DNA of 64,000 nt, from assembly GCA_964626565.1 (NCBI GenBank), contig CAZVFX010000010.1, forward strand, positions 24,553-88,552, read 5' to 3'. Shown here piece by piece: positions 1-8,475 of the stretch. Every line of letters begins with the position of its first letter. The first letter of the stretch is position 1. Under the pieces are notes generated by a model. The model searched no databases and had not been told where the DNA came from. It was given only the letters and a program-made list of their open reading frames with translations. The DNA is from CAZVFX01 sp964626565. GTDB taxonomy: Bacteria; Myxococcota_A; UBA9042; CAIXZC01. Position numbers and translations under genes: made by a program.

Positions 1-1
1 C

Positions 2-481
2 ATGCCCGTGGTTGCGGACGCAGACGCACTAAGCATTTTTGCCGGCCGCCATACCGATATGAACCGTAAGCGCGGGGAGACAGTGTTAACTCCCCACCCG
101 GGAGAAATGGCCCGCCTGCTGGGCATCGGCACCGACGAAGTTCAGGCCGACCGTCTTGGAAAGGCCGCAAAAGTGGCTGCTGAAACAGGCTCCGTGGTGG
201 TGCTCAAGGGGGCTCACACCGTGGTGGCCCACCCCGACGGACGTACCGTGCTCAATCTGAGCGGTTCGTCCGCGTTGGCCAAGGCTGGTAGCGGAGACGT
301 GCTTACCGGCGTCATCGGTGCGCTTCTAGCCATGGGCATGGACGCCTGGAGTGCGGCCCGCCTGGGCGTCTATCTCCACGGCCTCGCCGGCGACCTTGTG
401 GAAGAGGAACTCGGAGAGCACAGCCTCATGGCTTCGGACCTCGTCGACTATCTTCCCCTGGCCATCGCCGCGTGCCCTTGA
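2..481 (+). CDS. nnrD: ADP/ATP-dependent NAD(P)H-hydrate dehydratase, C-terminal part
   Basis: This is the C-terminal 159 residues of the ribokinase-like enzyme that dehydrates damaged NAD(P)HX back to NAD(P)H at the expense of ADP or ATP. Visible family motifs are DADAL near the start, LTPHPGEMARL around residue 30, VVLKGAHTVVA around residue 67 and the nucleotide/catalytic loop AGSGDVLTGVIGALL around residue 95, where the Asp is the catalytic base, followed by a HGLAGD segment. The frame is open to the left edge, so the ATG at position 2 is almost certainly internal and the gene begins outside the window, possibly fused to an NnrE epimerase domain. It ends 24 bases before the TsaC-like gene, on the same strand. 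Confidence 0.93.
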   Translation: MPVVADADALSIFAGRHTDMNRKRGETVLTPHPGEMARLLGIGTDEVQADRLGKAAKVAAETGSVVVLKGAHTVVAHPDGRTVLNLSGSSALAKAGSGDVLTGVIGALLAMGMDAWSAARLGVYLHGLAGDLVEEELGEHSLMASDLVDYLPLAIAACP

Positions 482-505
482 TGAGCTTCTCGCAGGAGAG
501 TGAAC

Positions 506-1120
506 GTGAGCGATAGGCTCGATCTCGAACAGGCGTGTGGCATCCTGGCTGCCGGGGGCGTCATTGTCTACCCCACCGAAACCTTGTGGGGCATCGGGGG
601 AAACGCCCGGTCGCCTGCGACTGCGGCCGCGGTGCTGAAGGCCAAAGGGATCCACAGCCCCCGGCCGTTTCCGGTATTGGCAGATTCGGTGGACCGGGCG
701 CTGGCCGTTGCCGAGCCGGTGGAGGGGCTTGCTGAACTGGCATCCCGCTTCTGGCCCGGGAGTGTTACCGCGGTGGTGCCGGTTACCGACGCCGACCTGG
801 CAAAGACTGCCGGACAGGACGGTAAGGTCGGCCTGCGTGTCTGCTCTATTCCTGAAGTGGCTCGGCTGGCGGCAAGTTGCGGCGGTTTTCTGCTCAGCAC
901 CTCAGCCAACCTCACCGGGGAATCGCCTCCTCAGTCTCCCCGCGACGTCAACCCGGAGCTTGTTGAACTCACCGGCGGGATGTTGGACTGGTCCGGCGCC
1001 TGCTCCGGGCTTCCTTCCACGGTGGTGGTATGGGAGCCTTCCGGATGGATGGTGGTGCGGGAAGGTGCGGTTCCCTCGTCCGAACTCGCCCGGGCCGTAT
1101 CCCTGCGAGGAGATGGATGA
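506..1120 (+). CDS. tsaC: L-threonylcarbamoyladenylate synthase (Sua5/YciO/YrdC family)
   Basis: A 204-residue YrdC-fold protein. It makes threonylcarbamoyl-AMP from Thr, bicarbonate and ATP, the first step of the t6A37 modification of ANN-decoding tRNAs. Visible motifs are PTETLWGIGGNA near the N terminus (typical PT-T-Y/W-G-L loop), a KGI-RPFPVLADS segment around residue 50, WPGSVTAVV around residue 80 and STSANLTGESP around residue 130. The length fits a YrdC domain alone, without the Sua5 C-terminal domain. A GTG at 500 lies only one base after AGGAG (494-498), while the GTG at 506 has 7-base spacing, so 506 is chosen. The stop overlaps the start of the next gene (ATGA). A YciO-like paralogue role cannot be excluded. 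Confidence 0.88.
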   Translation: MSDRLDLEQACGILAAGGVIVYPTETLWGIGGNARSPATAAAVLKAKGIHSPRPFPVLADSVDRALAVAEPVEGLAELASRFWPGSVTAVVPVTDADLAKTAGQDGKVGLRVCSIPEVARLAASCGGFLLSTSANLTGESPPQSPRDVNPELVELTGGMLDWSGACSGLPSTVVVWEPSGWMVVREGAVPSSELARAVSLRGDG

Positions 1121-1851
1121 CCGGCTACACAACCACTCCATTCTTCGACGGATCTCTTACCATTGTTCAGCCTGAGAGCAGCTATCGTTTTTCAGTAGAC
1201 TCCCTGCTCCTGGCTCGGTTCGTTCTCTCCGGAGGGAGCGCACTGGAGCCATTTGTCGATCTGGGTGCCGGCTGTGGGGTTATTTCCGCGCTCCTCGCGG
1301 CCGGCGGACTGAAGTCCGGCATTGCCGTGGAGCTGCAACAGGAACTCCACGCAGCCGCAATGCAGACCCTGTCCGCCAATCATGTCTGTGCCGGCCTGAA
1401 AAGTGTTTGCGTCGACCTCAAGGAGTTGGCCGGTGTGGTGGCTCCGGGGAGTCATCCCACCGTAGTGTGCAACCCGCCGTATTTCGAGTTGGGAACGGGG
1501 AGAGTCTCCCCGGACGAAACCACTGCCACCGCCCGTCACGAGCTGGCGTGCACCATGGAAGACGTGCTTTCAGCCGCCCGCTATGTCCTGCCCCCCGGAG
1601 GACGCTGCTTTCTGGTCTATCCCGTGGCTCGTCTCCAGCTTCTCATGGAGCTTATGCCCCGTCACAAGCTGCACCCGGTCAGGCTGCAGTTCGTCCACCC
1701 CACGTCAGGTCGTGAAGCATCCCATTTTCTGGTGGAAGGGGCCAAATCGGAAGGGCCCGATTTGAAGGTGGCTCCCCCGCTGGTGACTCACTCCGACGCC
1801 GGGGGTTACGGTGACTGGTTCGAGGAGTTGAAGCGGCTTTGCGGGTGCTAG
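1117..1851 (+). CDS. TrmN6-like tRNA/protein N6-adenine methyltransferase
   Basis: A 244-residue class I SAM-dependent methyltransferase of the TrmN6/YfiC type, which methylates N6 of A37 in tRNA1(Val). The SAM-binding loop DLGAGCGVISALLA lies near residue 50 and the catalytic NPPYF motif, typical of N6-adenine or N5-glutamine methyltransferases, near residue 125. The N-terminal LTIVQPESSYRFSVDSLLLARF is the usual substrate-proximal region of the TrmN6 group. The ATG at 1117 overlaps the upstream stop and follows GAGGAG at 1107-1112, so it is translationally coupled to the TsaC gene. The stop overlaps tail to tail by four bases with the lipoprotein gene on the other strand. The exact substrate is an inference. 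Confidence 0.85.
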   Translation: MTGYTTTPFFDGSLTIVQPESSYRFSVDSLLLARFVLSGGSALEPFVDLGAGCGVISALLAAGGLKSGIAVELQQELHAAAMQTLSANHVCAGLKSVCVDLKELAGVVAPGSHPTVVCNPPYFELGTGRVSPDETTATARHELACTMEDVLSAARYVLPPGGRCFLVYPVARLQLLMELMPRHKLHPVRLQFVHPTSGREASHFLVEGAKSEGPDLKVAPPLVTHSDAGGYGDWFEELKRLCGC

Positions 1852-2345
1852 TAGCCCCAAAGTGAATACTTCAGAGTAACTGTCGCCGAGGCGCCAAACC
1901 CCTTTACCTCCTGCACCCAGAAGCGGCCGTATCCGTCCATGGTGTTCAATTCAACCGTAAATCCAATACCGGTTTCGGCGTTGGGAATCGACCCCGTCTC
2001 GGTCGGTTGGGGAGGATTCATGCACACATCTTCCAGGCCCTCGTATTTTTCGGGCTTGCTTTGAGGTGAGGCCCGGCAGATGTGTAACAGGCGGCAGTGG
2101 GCCTGGGTCTTCTCACATCCGGATTGGATCTTGATGGTCTCGTTCTTGTAGGTTACCAGGTCCGAGTTGATGAAGTCGGCGTGGTCGATTATTTCCCCCG
2201 TAGAAGCCACCAGCGCCTGCTCGGCCTTCAAGGTCACGGTGTGAGGGAAGTCCACCATGACAAACTCTGTTACATCCGACTCGGCTGCGCTGTCTCCGGC
2301 GCAGGATGCCAGCGCCAGACAGACCAAAGCAACGCACAATCTCAT
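1848..2345 (-). CDS. Predicted lipoprotein, unknown function
   Basis: The 165-residue product starts MRLCVALVCLALASCAG, a short lipoprotein signal peptide with lipobox LASC, so it should be anchored to a membrane on the periplasmic side. The mature part carries four further cysteines in a cluster (SGCEKTQAHCRLLHIC and later DVCMN) and a beta-rich C terminus (FTVELNTMDGYGRFW, TVTLKYSLWGY). No family was recognised. The start at 2345 was chosen because GGAGGAG lies just before it; a longer frame to 2405 would put charged residues ahead of the signal peptide. It reads divergently from the PgpH-like gene and converges on the TrmN6-like gene with overlapping stop codons. Confidence 0.75.
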   Translation of the reverse strand: MRLCVALVCLALASCAGDSAAESDVTEFVMVDFPHTVTLKAEQALVASTGEIIDHADFINSDLVTYKNETIKIQSGCEKTQAHCRLLHICRASPQSKPEKYEGLEDVCMNPPQPTETGSIPNAETGIGFTVELNTMDGYGRFWVQEVKGFGASATVTLKYSLWGY

Positions 2346-2468
2346 AAGCTCCTCCATTGTTGCCACTGCGCCTCTATTTCTACAGCAAGGCGGGCGTCGG
2401 ATCAAGGGCTGGGAATGACCGGTGGATGTTCCTTGCCCCTCGGTAGTGCATCTGCTACACTACGCCCC

Positions 2469-5198
2469 ATGAATGATGAGGAGAAAACCAGGCATCCGGG
2501 CCCCCCGCCGGGGATGAAACAGTATTTCACTCTCGGATTGGGCAATCCGCTGCTCAAATACGGGTCATGGATGCTGTTTCTGCTGCTCGTCATTCGCCTG
2601 ACTTTCGTGGGTTTCAAGGGTACCCCGGTGCCGGAAGTGGGGGAGAAATCCACCGCCTACTATGTGGCTCCCCGCGCCCACTCGTGCGCCAAGCCAAACC
2701 CGAAGTATTCCTCACTCGTGGAGGAAGCTAGAAATCAGGTTTCCCCCGTCTATGCCATTGACAACTCCTTCCTTGTCTCCCGTGAGAATCAGCTTAGAGA
2801 TGTGGAAGAGAAGCTGTCGGTGGATTTGGAGAAGTTGCGGGAAATTGAGCGGGAGCTGGAAAGCCTGGACCTCAAATCGAGAGATGGCGGCAAGCAGTTG
2901 AAGGATAGCCCGTTCTACAAGAAGGATCAGCCGGTGGAGCCCACCGGGGAAAGCGCGGCAAACGATGCGGCCGCGCGCAAGGAGCTGCTGGAGCAGTCGC
3001 AGCAAGCCATGGAGCACGCCATCGCCTTGCTTGGCACCGTGGCCCCGGGGCTGGCTCGCCTGGAGGCCGAGTCCATCGTGCGCGGGCTCAGGCGCAGCGA
3101 CGCGCTCATGCGGGATGTGTTTCGGGCTGCATCCATCAGCCTGGAAGAGATCCGGCGGTGGCTCATTGTCGAAACCGCCGATTTTGCGTTTCAACGCGAC
3201 CGGGCGCGGGGGATCGTGCTTGCGCGTACCGGACGCAGGCTCAACGAGGCCACCCACGTCTTTTCATATGTAGAAGCGCTGGACCAGATTCGCGGCAAGC
3301 TGGTCTACCAGGTGATCAGTGAGAATTTTCCCCGCCTGAAGGGTAAGAAGCAGTTCCAGGGCTTTGTCGCCCAGGTTGCTGTTGCCAGCATGCGCGCCAA
3401 TTTGGGGCGGGACGAGAATCGCACCCGCTCAGCCTTGGAAGAAGCGCTGGGCAGAGTGCCCGATTCCATTCCGGTGGAGTTTGCTCAAGGCCAGACCATT
3501 GTGGCCATGGGGGAAACGGTCCAGGACTGGCAACGGGATTGCATCGCCAAATTCTCTACCCGCACCATCGACCACGCCGAGATGGGACAGTTCCTCGGCC
3601 TCCCTGTGCCTATGGTGCTGCTCCTCCTGGGGCTGGGCTTGATGGCGGTGGTGGCATCCCTGGCGCTGGTGGGATTCTCCAGAAGGATCTTCGGAGATTT
3701 TCGACTGGAGGGTAAGGACTATCTCTCGGTGGGAGTTTTGTTCGTACTGCACCTGGCCCTGGTGAGGTTGTTCCTCATGCTGGCGGGAGTGTTGTCCCTT
3801 ACCTATCCGGAACTGAGCAAGGGGACCCTGCTGGTGGCCAGCCCTGTGGCGCTGTCGGTGATGGTGCTGAACACGCTGCTGGGCACGAGAGTGTCGTTCC
3901 TCGGCATGCTCTATCTGCTGTTGATGACATCTCTGGTCGCGGTGCTCAGCGGGCCCGAGTTGCTCTCCGGCAATTTCTCCACCTACTATACGATCTACGT
4001 GTTGAGCGTGTGTCTCGTGGGTATCTGGGTAACCAGGCATGTGACCCGGCGGGGAGGGTTCTTCCTGGCCGGTGCGGCGACAGCCGGAGCTGGAGTGCTG
4101 TTCTGGCTGGTTGTGCTCCTGTTGGAAGGTGGGCAGGTGCCTATGAACCACGCGTTGCAGTTGGGCCTCGCCTCCATCGCATCCGGCGCGCTTTCCTACA
4201 TTCTGCTCATTTCCCTGACGCCGGTGTTCGAATACCTCTGGGACTACACCACCGACAGCAGGTTGGTAGAGTTGGCCAGCAGCGACCACCCGGCGCTGAA
4301 AGAGCTGTCCCGTCGGGCGCCGGGCACCTACCAGCACTCTTTGTGGATCGCCACTCTGGTAGAGGACGCGGCGGAGCGCATCAAGGGCAACCCGCTGCTC
4401 GCCAAGGTCGGCGCCTACTACCACGACCTGGGCAAGCTCATGGCGACTTCGGAGAGCGGGCTCCACGGCGGGGCGGCAGATTCGCCGCTGTATTTCGCGG
4501 AAAACCAGACCATGGGCAACAATCCCCACGACCATCTGCCGCCTGCAGCCAGCGCACGGATCCTTAGGAAACACGTCGAACAGAGCATCAAGATGATCGA
4601 CAAGTACCGCCTGGGCAAGAAGGTGCGGGACATTGCGGCCCAGCATCACGGCACGTCCCTCATGGCCCACTTCTACAATCGAGCCTTGATCAACGCTGAA
4701 TCCGACGGTGGGACGGTGAGGGACGGGGATTTCCGGTATCCGGGACCCCGGCCCCAGAGCAAGGAAGCCGCGCTGGTGATGCTGGCCGACTCGGTGGAGG
4801 CCGCGGTGCGGGCCCTGCCCCAGCACACCGAGGAAAAGATCTCGGAGCGGGTGAGCGACATTGTGAGCAAGCGGGTGGCCGACGGGCAGTTGGACGACTC
4901 GACCCTCACCTTTGGTGACGTCAACGAGATCATCGACAGTTTCGTGAAGAACCTCGTCAGCATGTACCACGCCCGGCCCGAATACCTCAAGGCCAAGCCG
5001 GAGGAAAAGACCGTTCGTCTGCAGCGGGACGAACTGGGCGATGACGGCGAGCCCGACCCGGACGAAGCCGCGACGGTCAGGTTGGAAGACCGCGACGCGG
5101 CCAAGGTTCGGCCGGATGGGTCACAAGCCCCTGCCGCTGAACCCGGCGAAGAACCTGACGACCAGCCTGAAGATGAGCCCGAAGATGCCCCGAAGTAG
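2469..5198 (+). CDS. PgpH-type 7TM-HD membrane phosphohydrolase (cyclic dinucleotide phosphodiesterase family)
   Basis: A 909-residue inner-membrane protein with the architecture of Listeria PgpH and its relatives: one N-terminal membrane segment (about 25-48), a large extracytoplasmic alpha-helical domain (about 60-370), a bundle of membrane helices (about 375-600) and a cytoplasmic HD domain. HD metal ligands are visible in GTYQHSL (about 621), YYHDLGK (about 651), NPHDHLPP, AAQHHGT (about 724) and MLADSVEAA (about 771). Characterised members hydrolyse c-di-AMP to pApA; that activity is inferred here. The last 50 or so residues are an acidic, proline-rich tail beyond the usual family end. 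The YbeY gene overlaps its 3' end, the common pgpH-ybeY order, but no phoH is present upstream. The start lacks a clear ribosome-binding site. Confidence 0.88.
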   Translation: MNDEEKTRHPGPPPGMKQYFTLGLGNPLLKYGSWMLFLLLVIRLTFVGFKGTPVPEVGEKSTAYYVAPRAHSCAKPNPKYSSLVEEARNQVSPVYAIDNSFLVSRENQLRDVEEKLSVDLEKLREIERELESLDLKSRDGGKQLKDSPFYKKDQPVEPTGESAANDAAARKELLEQSQQAMEHAIALLGTVAPGLARLEAESIVRGLRRSDALMRDVFRAASISLEEIRRWLIVETADFAFQRDRARGIVLARTGRRLNEATHVFSYVEALDQIRGKLVYQVISENFPRLKGKKQFQGFVAQVAVASMRANLGRDENRTRSALEEALGRVPDSIPVEFAQGQTIVAMGETVQDWQRDCIAKFSTRTIDHAEMGQFLGLPVPMVLLLLGLGLMAVVASLALVGFSRRIFGDFRLEGKDYLSVGVLFVLHLALVRLFLMLAGVLSLTYPELSKGTLLVASPVALSVMVLNTLLGTRVSFLGMLYLLLMTSLVAVLSGPELLSGNFSTYYTIYVLSVCLVGIWVTRHVTRRGGFFLAGAATAGAGVLFWLVVLLLEGGQVPMNHALQLGLASIASGALSYILLISLTPVFEYLWDYTTDSRLVELASSDHPALKELSRRAPGTYQHSLWIATLVEDAAERIKGNPLLAKVGAYYHDLGKLMATSESGLHGGAADSPLYFAENQTMGNNPHDHLPPAASARILRKHVEQSIKMIDKYRLGKKVRDIAAQHHGTSLMAHFYNRALINAESDGGTVRDGDFRYPGPRPQSKEAALVMLADSVEAAVRALPQHTEEKISERVSDIVSKRVADGQLDDSTLTFGDVNEIIDSFVKNLVSMYHARPEYLKAKPEEKTVRLQRDELGDDGEPDPDEAATVRLEDRDAAKVRPDGSQAPAAEPGEEPDDQPEDEPEDAPK

Positions 5199-5685
5199 TT
5201 CTTCCTCCGAAAACACCTTGGAGGTCCTCAACCGTCAGCGGAAGTTTTCACTCGACAAAACCGCGTTCGCAGCAGCGATCGGGAGTGTGCTGGACGCGTT
5301 GGAGGTTTCGGGACAGGAACTCAACGTGGTGCTGCTGTCCGACCGCAACATGCGGGTCATGAACCGTGACTATCGGGGCGTCAACGCCACTACCGACGTC
5401 ATCTCATTCCCCATGAAGGAAGGCGACTGGGGCGACCCCAGCGGTACGCTCTTGGGCGACATCGCCATCTCCCTGGAAACCATCGCCCGCCAGGCAACCG
5501 TACCCCACGATGATGGCCGCCCTCAAACCGGCACACCCCAAAAAGAGCTGGCCCTCATGACCATCCACGGCATCCTCCATCTCCTGGGCCACACCCACGA
5601 GCCCGGCACGCCGGAAGCCGCTGCGATGCTCAAGCAGGAGTCGGCCCTGTTCGCCCGAATGTGGGAGTTGTTTCCGCAGTTTTGA
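5173..5685 (+). CDS. ybeY: Endoribonuclease YbeY (rRNA maturation factor)
   Basis: A 170-residue protein with the UPF0054/YbeY zinc site HGILHLLGHTH near residue 135, three histidines in the H-x3-H-x5-H pattern. The preceding conserved segment NRDYRGVNATTDVISFP is also characteristic. YbeY is a single-strand-specific endoribonuclease needed for 16S rRNA 3' maturation and ribosome quality control. The start is uncertain: ATG 5173 and ATG 5185 are both possible, neither has a clear Shine-Dalgarno, and both overlap the acidic tail codons of the upstream PgpH-like gene, which implies coupling. Confidence 0.93.
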   Translation: MSPKMPRSSSSSENTLEVLNRQRKFSLDKTAFAAAIGSVLDALEVSGQELNVVLLSDRNMRVMNRDYRGVNATTDVISFPMKEGDWGDPSGTLLGDIAISLETIARQATVPHDDGRPQTGTPQKELALMTIHGILHLLGHTHEPGTPEAAAMLKQESALFARMWELFPQF

Positions 5686-6216
5686 TCTGCCCCATGGAAA
5701 TTCTCCACATCATGCCCAAATGCACATATGCCCCGACGGGCCCGGGAGTCAGGCGGGCACAGGGCTGTCAGAAGCCGACGAACAGATCAACATGTGGGTA
5801 GAGATAGTGAGGCTCCGGTGCCGAGCACTTTGTCGCCCCCATGGGCATGACCGCAGTGGCCAGGGCGCGGACCCCCATGGCAATGCCCTCGCTTTTCCCA
5901 CGGCGCCGGACCATCTCGTAGCCGATGGACACGGCGACCCCGGAGCGATTTGGCGCCTGCCCGTCGTAGTCGCCCTGCCGGACCCATGCTGAAGCCGGTT
6001 CTGCGAAGGCGGGTGAACGAACACCGCCTCGCACACCTGGCACCCACCATCATCGAGGCGCGGGAGGGGCCGCTTCTCACCACTTCCGACTGTTTTTGAC
6101 TCAGCCCGACCCGCAGCCGGCGAGCATTGTGGCAACACCCGCCGTCTGATATCATGCATGGCGTCGAAACGTGGTGTCGAATCTGGTTTATTCGCGATTT
6201 TTGGAGGTGTGAATTC
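5686..6216. other. 531-bp intergenic region with a possible decayed gene
   Basis: No intact gene is convincing here. On the minus strand about 5768-6043 encodes a stretch with natural-looking composition, containing SGVAVSIGYEMVRRRGKSEG and ending PHVDLFVGF. Another minus frame around 6020-6110 (LPRLDDGGCQVCEAVFV) seems to belong upstream of it, which suggests a frameshifted remnant. The right end carries the ribosome-binding site of the following secreted protein. Confidence 0.4.
5768..6110 (-). pseudogene. Possible frameshifted gene remnant
   Basis: Two adjacent minus-strand frames carry plausible protein sequence: RPLPRLDDGGCQVCEAVFV in one and then EPASAWVRQGDYDGQ through to PHVDLFVGF with its stop in another. 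Joining them needs a frame change near 6030. No start with a ribosome-binding site and no family were recognised. It could also be chance coding in a GC-rich spacer. Confidence 0.25.
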
Positions 6217-7539
6217 ATGCTCAAGCGGTGGAGAGTCTGGGGACTATCTGTTCTGTCTTTTCTGGTCTTATCATCTAGCGGACCCTGTTATAACGACGAT
6301 TGCTCCAACCCGGGAGAGGGTTGGTGCAGCGGCGAGACCGCGAAGTTCTGTGCGGGTGCCGGGGATAACGCGGCCTACTCGCTGGTCACAGAGGACTGCG
6401 CAGCTTTGGAGCTTACCTGTGTGGAGGGTCTGGGGGCCGGCTATGATGGCCCGGAGACTCAGTTGTCCTGGTGTCTCGATACGCGGACCTGTGACGCCGA
6501 CGGTGATTTCCTTTGTGAGACTTCTGCCGCCGACGGCAGTCCCATGCTAATGCGCTGCGTCGACGTTTCATCGACAGAATGGTTCACCGACAACGAGATT
6601 TCGGCCTTCGTATCCCATCCGGACCTGCAGTTGATAAGAGAGCCGGTGTCGGGTGGTGGGTACGGCTTCCAATCCGAAACTCCCCTGCCCTGCATCGAAT
6701 GCAAAAGCACCTGCGGTTGCGACGTGGCCTCGGTTTGTCGCAACGGGTTATGTGTTCCGGCGGAGGCTGCAGGGGAAACGGACGAAAATCTGGTGTGCTG
6801 CGGCAAAGAGAGGCAGACCGTTTGCCTCAAAGGTGAGGCCTGCGAAAATCTGGACGGCAGCAAGGGTGTATGCACCACTGCGACTAAATGCGACCCTTGT
6901 GAGACGACCGATGACTGTGAGACGGACCAGCTTGACTGCGTTTCGACCGGTGGGGAGACTCCCACTGTTTGTCTGAACCCCGAGGAAGTGGACAAGGCCA
7001 CCTACGACTGCCGGGAGGATCTGGGGCAGGCATGGAAGCAGGACGTCTGCGGTGGTTGGGTCGAGAGCGCCGAGGACGTTCCCATGGCCTATGCCTGCCG
7101 GGAGGACACGGATCAAAGCTGGAGCCTCAACGCCTGTGATCAATGGATCGCAATGGTGGAGGACTGTGGCGCCGGCTATCGCTGTGAGAACAACGAGTGC
7201 ATACTTCGAGTACCTGAGATAGAGGTCAGCCCGACGCTACTGGATTTCGGCGATATTGTGGTTTCGGAGGACAAGACCCTGACTCTATCCATCGGCAACA
7301 TTGGCGATGGCGCCCTCCTCGTTCAAGAGATTCTCCTAGAACCAGCGTCGGTCAAGTCCTTCGGTCTGTCGCACTCTTCGGCTGAAGTGGCTGCCAACGA
7401 GATTGTATCTATCGATATTACCTTCGCTCCCAGCGAAACCGGGAACGTTCAAGCGAAGTTGCTCATTCACTCCAACGACGAGGATGAACCGGAGGTAGTC
7501 GTGCTCATGAATGGCAACGGAGTGGCGTCCGACAAGTAG
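6217..7539 (+). CDS. Secreted Cys-rich protein with C-terminal ASH (choice-of-anchor D) domain
   Basis: A 440-residue exported protein. The start is set by GGAGGTG at 6203-6209, seven bases before the ATG, and gives a signal peptide ending near SSSGPC; the cysteine could be lipidated but the lipobox is not canonical. The middle is very rich in cysteine, with CIECKSTCGCDVASVCRNGLC, a segment resembling disulphide-rich modules common in myxobacterial surface proteins. Two copies of a short unit, DCREDLGQAWKQDVCGGW and ACREDTDQSWSLNACDQW, lie near residues 265-310. Residues 335-437 form an immunoglobulin-like ASH domain (EVSPTLLDFGDIVV, LSIGNIGDGALLVQEI, ITFAPSETG). It probably sits on the cell surface; its ligand is unknown. 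Confidence 0.8.
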   Translation: MLKRWRVWGLSVLSFLVLSSSGPCYNDDCSNPGEGWCSGETAKFCAGAGDNAAYSLVTEDCAALELTCVEGLGAGYDGPETQLSWCLDTRTCDADGDFLCETSAADGSPMLMRCVDVSSTEWFTDNEISAFVSHPDLQLIREPVSGGGYGFQSETPLPCIECKSTCGCDVASVCRNGLCVPAEAAGETDENLVCCGKERQTVCLKGEACENLDGSKGVCTTATKCDPCETTDDCETDQLDCVSTGGETPTVCLNPEEVDKATYDCREDLGQAWKQDVCGGWVESAEDVPMAYACREDTDQSWSLNACDQWIAMVEDCGAGYRCENNECILRVPEIEVSPTLLDFGDIVVSEDKTLTLSIGNIGDGALLVQEILLEPASVKSFGLSHSSAEVAANEIVSIDITFAPSETGNVQAKLLIHSNDEDEPEVVVLMNGNGVASDK

Positions 7540-7622
7540 GAGGAAGTTCTCCCGCTGTTTCAAGCCATTTTCCGGGTTGTGGGCGCAGTGTTCATATTGA
7601 TGGGCATGTACAAACTGGACGA

Positions 7623-8366
7623 CTACCCCGGCTGGCCGCCCTGCGGTTTGGGCAGGATGAAGTGGAACTCCCCTTCCACTTCGGCCCGGAGTTTGTCCGG
7701 CTTTTCGGTTTCCTGCACGATGACGCCCGCAAAATCCCCGGCCCAGATGCCGTCTTCGTCCGCGGTCCAGTCGGTGATGTTGAACATCCCTTCCGAACCA
7801 TCGATGGTGGAGTCGAAGGTCTTGTTCTTGATGTCTACCCGGATGGCCGGCTCAAATCCGCTGAACGGGTACTCGCCGCTGGTGGGGGTTGAGGGCGGTT
7901 TGTCCGCGGTACCGATGATAATGCCGAAGTTCAAGGTGACTACCGAAAACGGCAGCGCGATGTTGTCAGACATGGTAAACGCCACGGCCGGCGCGATGTG
8001 GGTCGAGCCAAAGGAGAACTTGTTGTCCTTGCCCGTCAGGTCGCGGGTAAAGATAACCTTGCAACAGGTTTTCACCCCTCCCAAACACTCCACCTGTTCC
8101 GCCTCATCACACGTAATGCCGGGACCCATTTCCAATCTGAGCTTCAGCGTGTAGTAGCTCAACAACCCGTTCTGTCCGCTGTCTTCCTCCGCGGGCGTCG
8201 CGTCGTCTTCCTGGGGTGACGAACTGTCTCCGGAAGGCTCGTTGCCTGTATCCCCCGCGGGTTGACCGCCGCTGTCCTCGTCCCCGCCACCGCCATTGCC
8301 GTCACCGCCACAAGCCAGCAGAAACACCCCCAGCGCAGCCACGCAAATGACCCTCAATGTCCTCAT
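7623..8366 (-). CDS. Predicted lipoprotein with acidic linker, unknown function
   Basis: The 247-residue product begins MRTLRVICVAALGVFLLACGGDG, a lipoprotein signal with lipobox LLAC. It is followed by a low-complexity Gly/Asp/Ser/Glu/Pro linker of about 50 residues and then a beta-rich domain with four cysteines (ITCDEAEQVECLGGVKTCCKV). No family was recognised. AGGAGG lies about ten bases upstream of the ATG at 8366; a GTG at 8369 and a TTG at 8375 are alternatives. It is transcribed divergently from the radical SAM operon, across a spacer that contains heptamer repeats and a hairpin. Confidence 0.72.
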   Translation of the reverse strand: MRTLRVICVAALGVFLLACGGDGNGGGGDEDSGGQPAGDTGNEPSGDSSSPQEDDATPAEEDSGQNGLLSYYTLKLRLEMGPGITCDEAEQVECLGGVKTCCKVIFTRDLTGKDNKFSFGSTHIAPAVAFTMSDNIALPFSVVTLNFGIIIGTADKPPSTPTSGEYPFSGFEPAIRVDIKNKTFDSTIDGSEGMFNITDWTADEDGIWAGDFAGVIVQETEKPDKLRAEVEGEFHFILPKPQGGQPG

Positions 8367-8400
8367 CACGCTCAACCTCCTACGGTTGCAAACATTCTAC

Positions 8401-8432
8401 ATTGATAATTGAAAATTGGTAATTGATAATTC
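8401..8432. repeat. AT-rich intergenic heptamer repeat
   Basis: Consecutive 7-base units ATTGATA, ATTGAAA, ATTGGTA, ATTGATA and a partial ATTC. It lies in the spacer between divergent genes and contrasts with the GC-rich surroundings. It is one of several intergenic repeats in the window that share a 7-base period. Confidence 0.8.
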
Positions 8433-8468
8433 AACTAGACTTGACGGCAGGCCCGCTCAAGTCTAGTT
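8433..8468. promoter_or_regulatory. Perfect 12-bp inverted repeat before the radical SAM gene
   Basis: The arms AACTAGACTTGA (8433-8444) and TCAAGTCTAGTT (8457-8468) are exact complements around a 12-base GC-rich centre. The right arm ends eight bases before the ATG at 8476, which has no Shine-Dalgarno sequence. It may be an operator or a 5' leader hairpin controlling the operon; a terminator is unlikely because no gene reads into it. Confidence 0.6.
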
Positions 8469-8475
8469 TCAACCT

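Noticed and set aside
3429..4970. Long open frame on the minus strand opposite the PgpH-like gene
   Set aside because: It lies wholly within the coding region of a recognised membrane HD protein, has His/Gln/Arg-rich composition typical of antisense GC-rich frames and shows no motif.
5720..5992. Plus-strand 90-codon frame after ybeY
   Set aside because: There is no ribosome-binding site, the composition is antisense-like, and it is opposed by a more protein-like minus frame.
8401..8468. Insertion-sequence end or transposon remnant
   Set aside because: There is an inverted repeat, but no target duplication, no second end and no transposase gene in the window.
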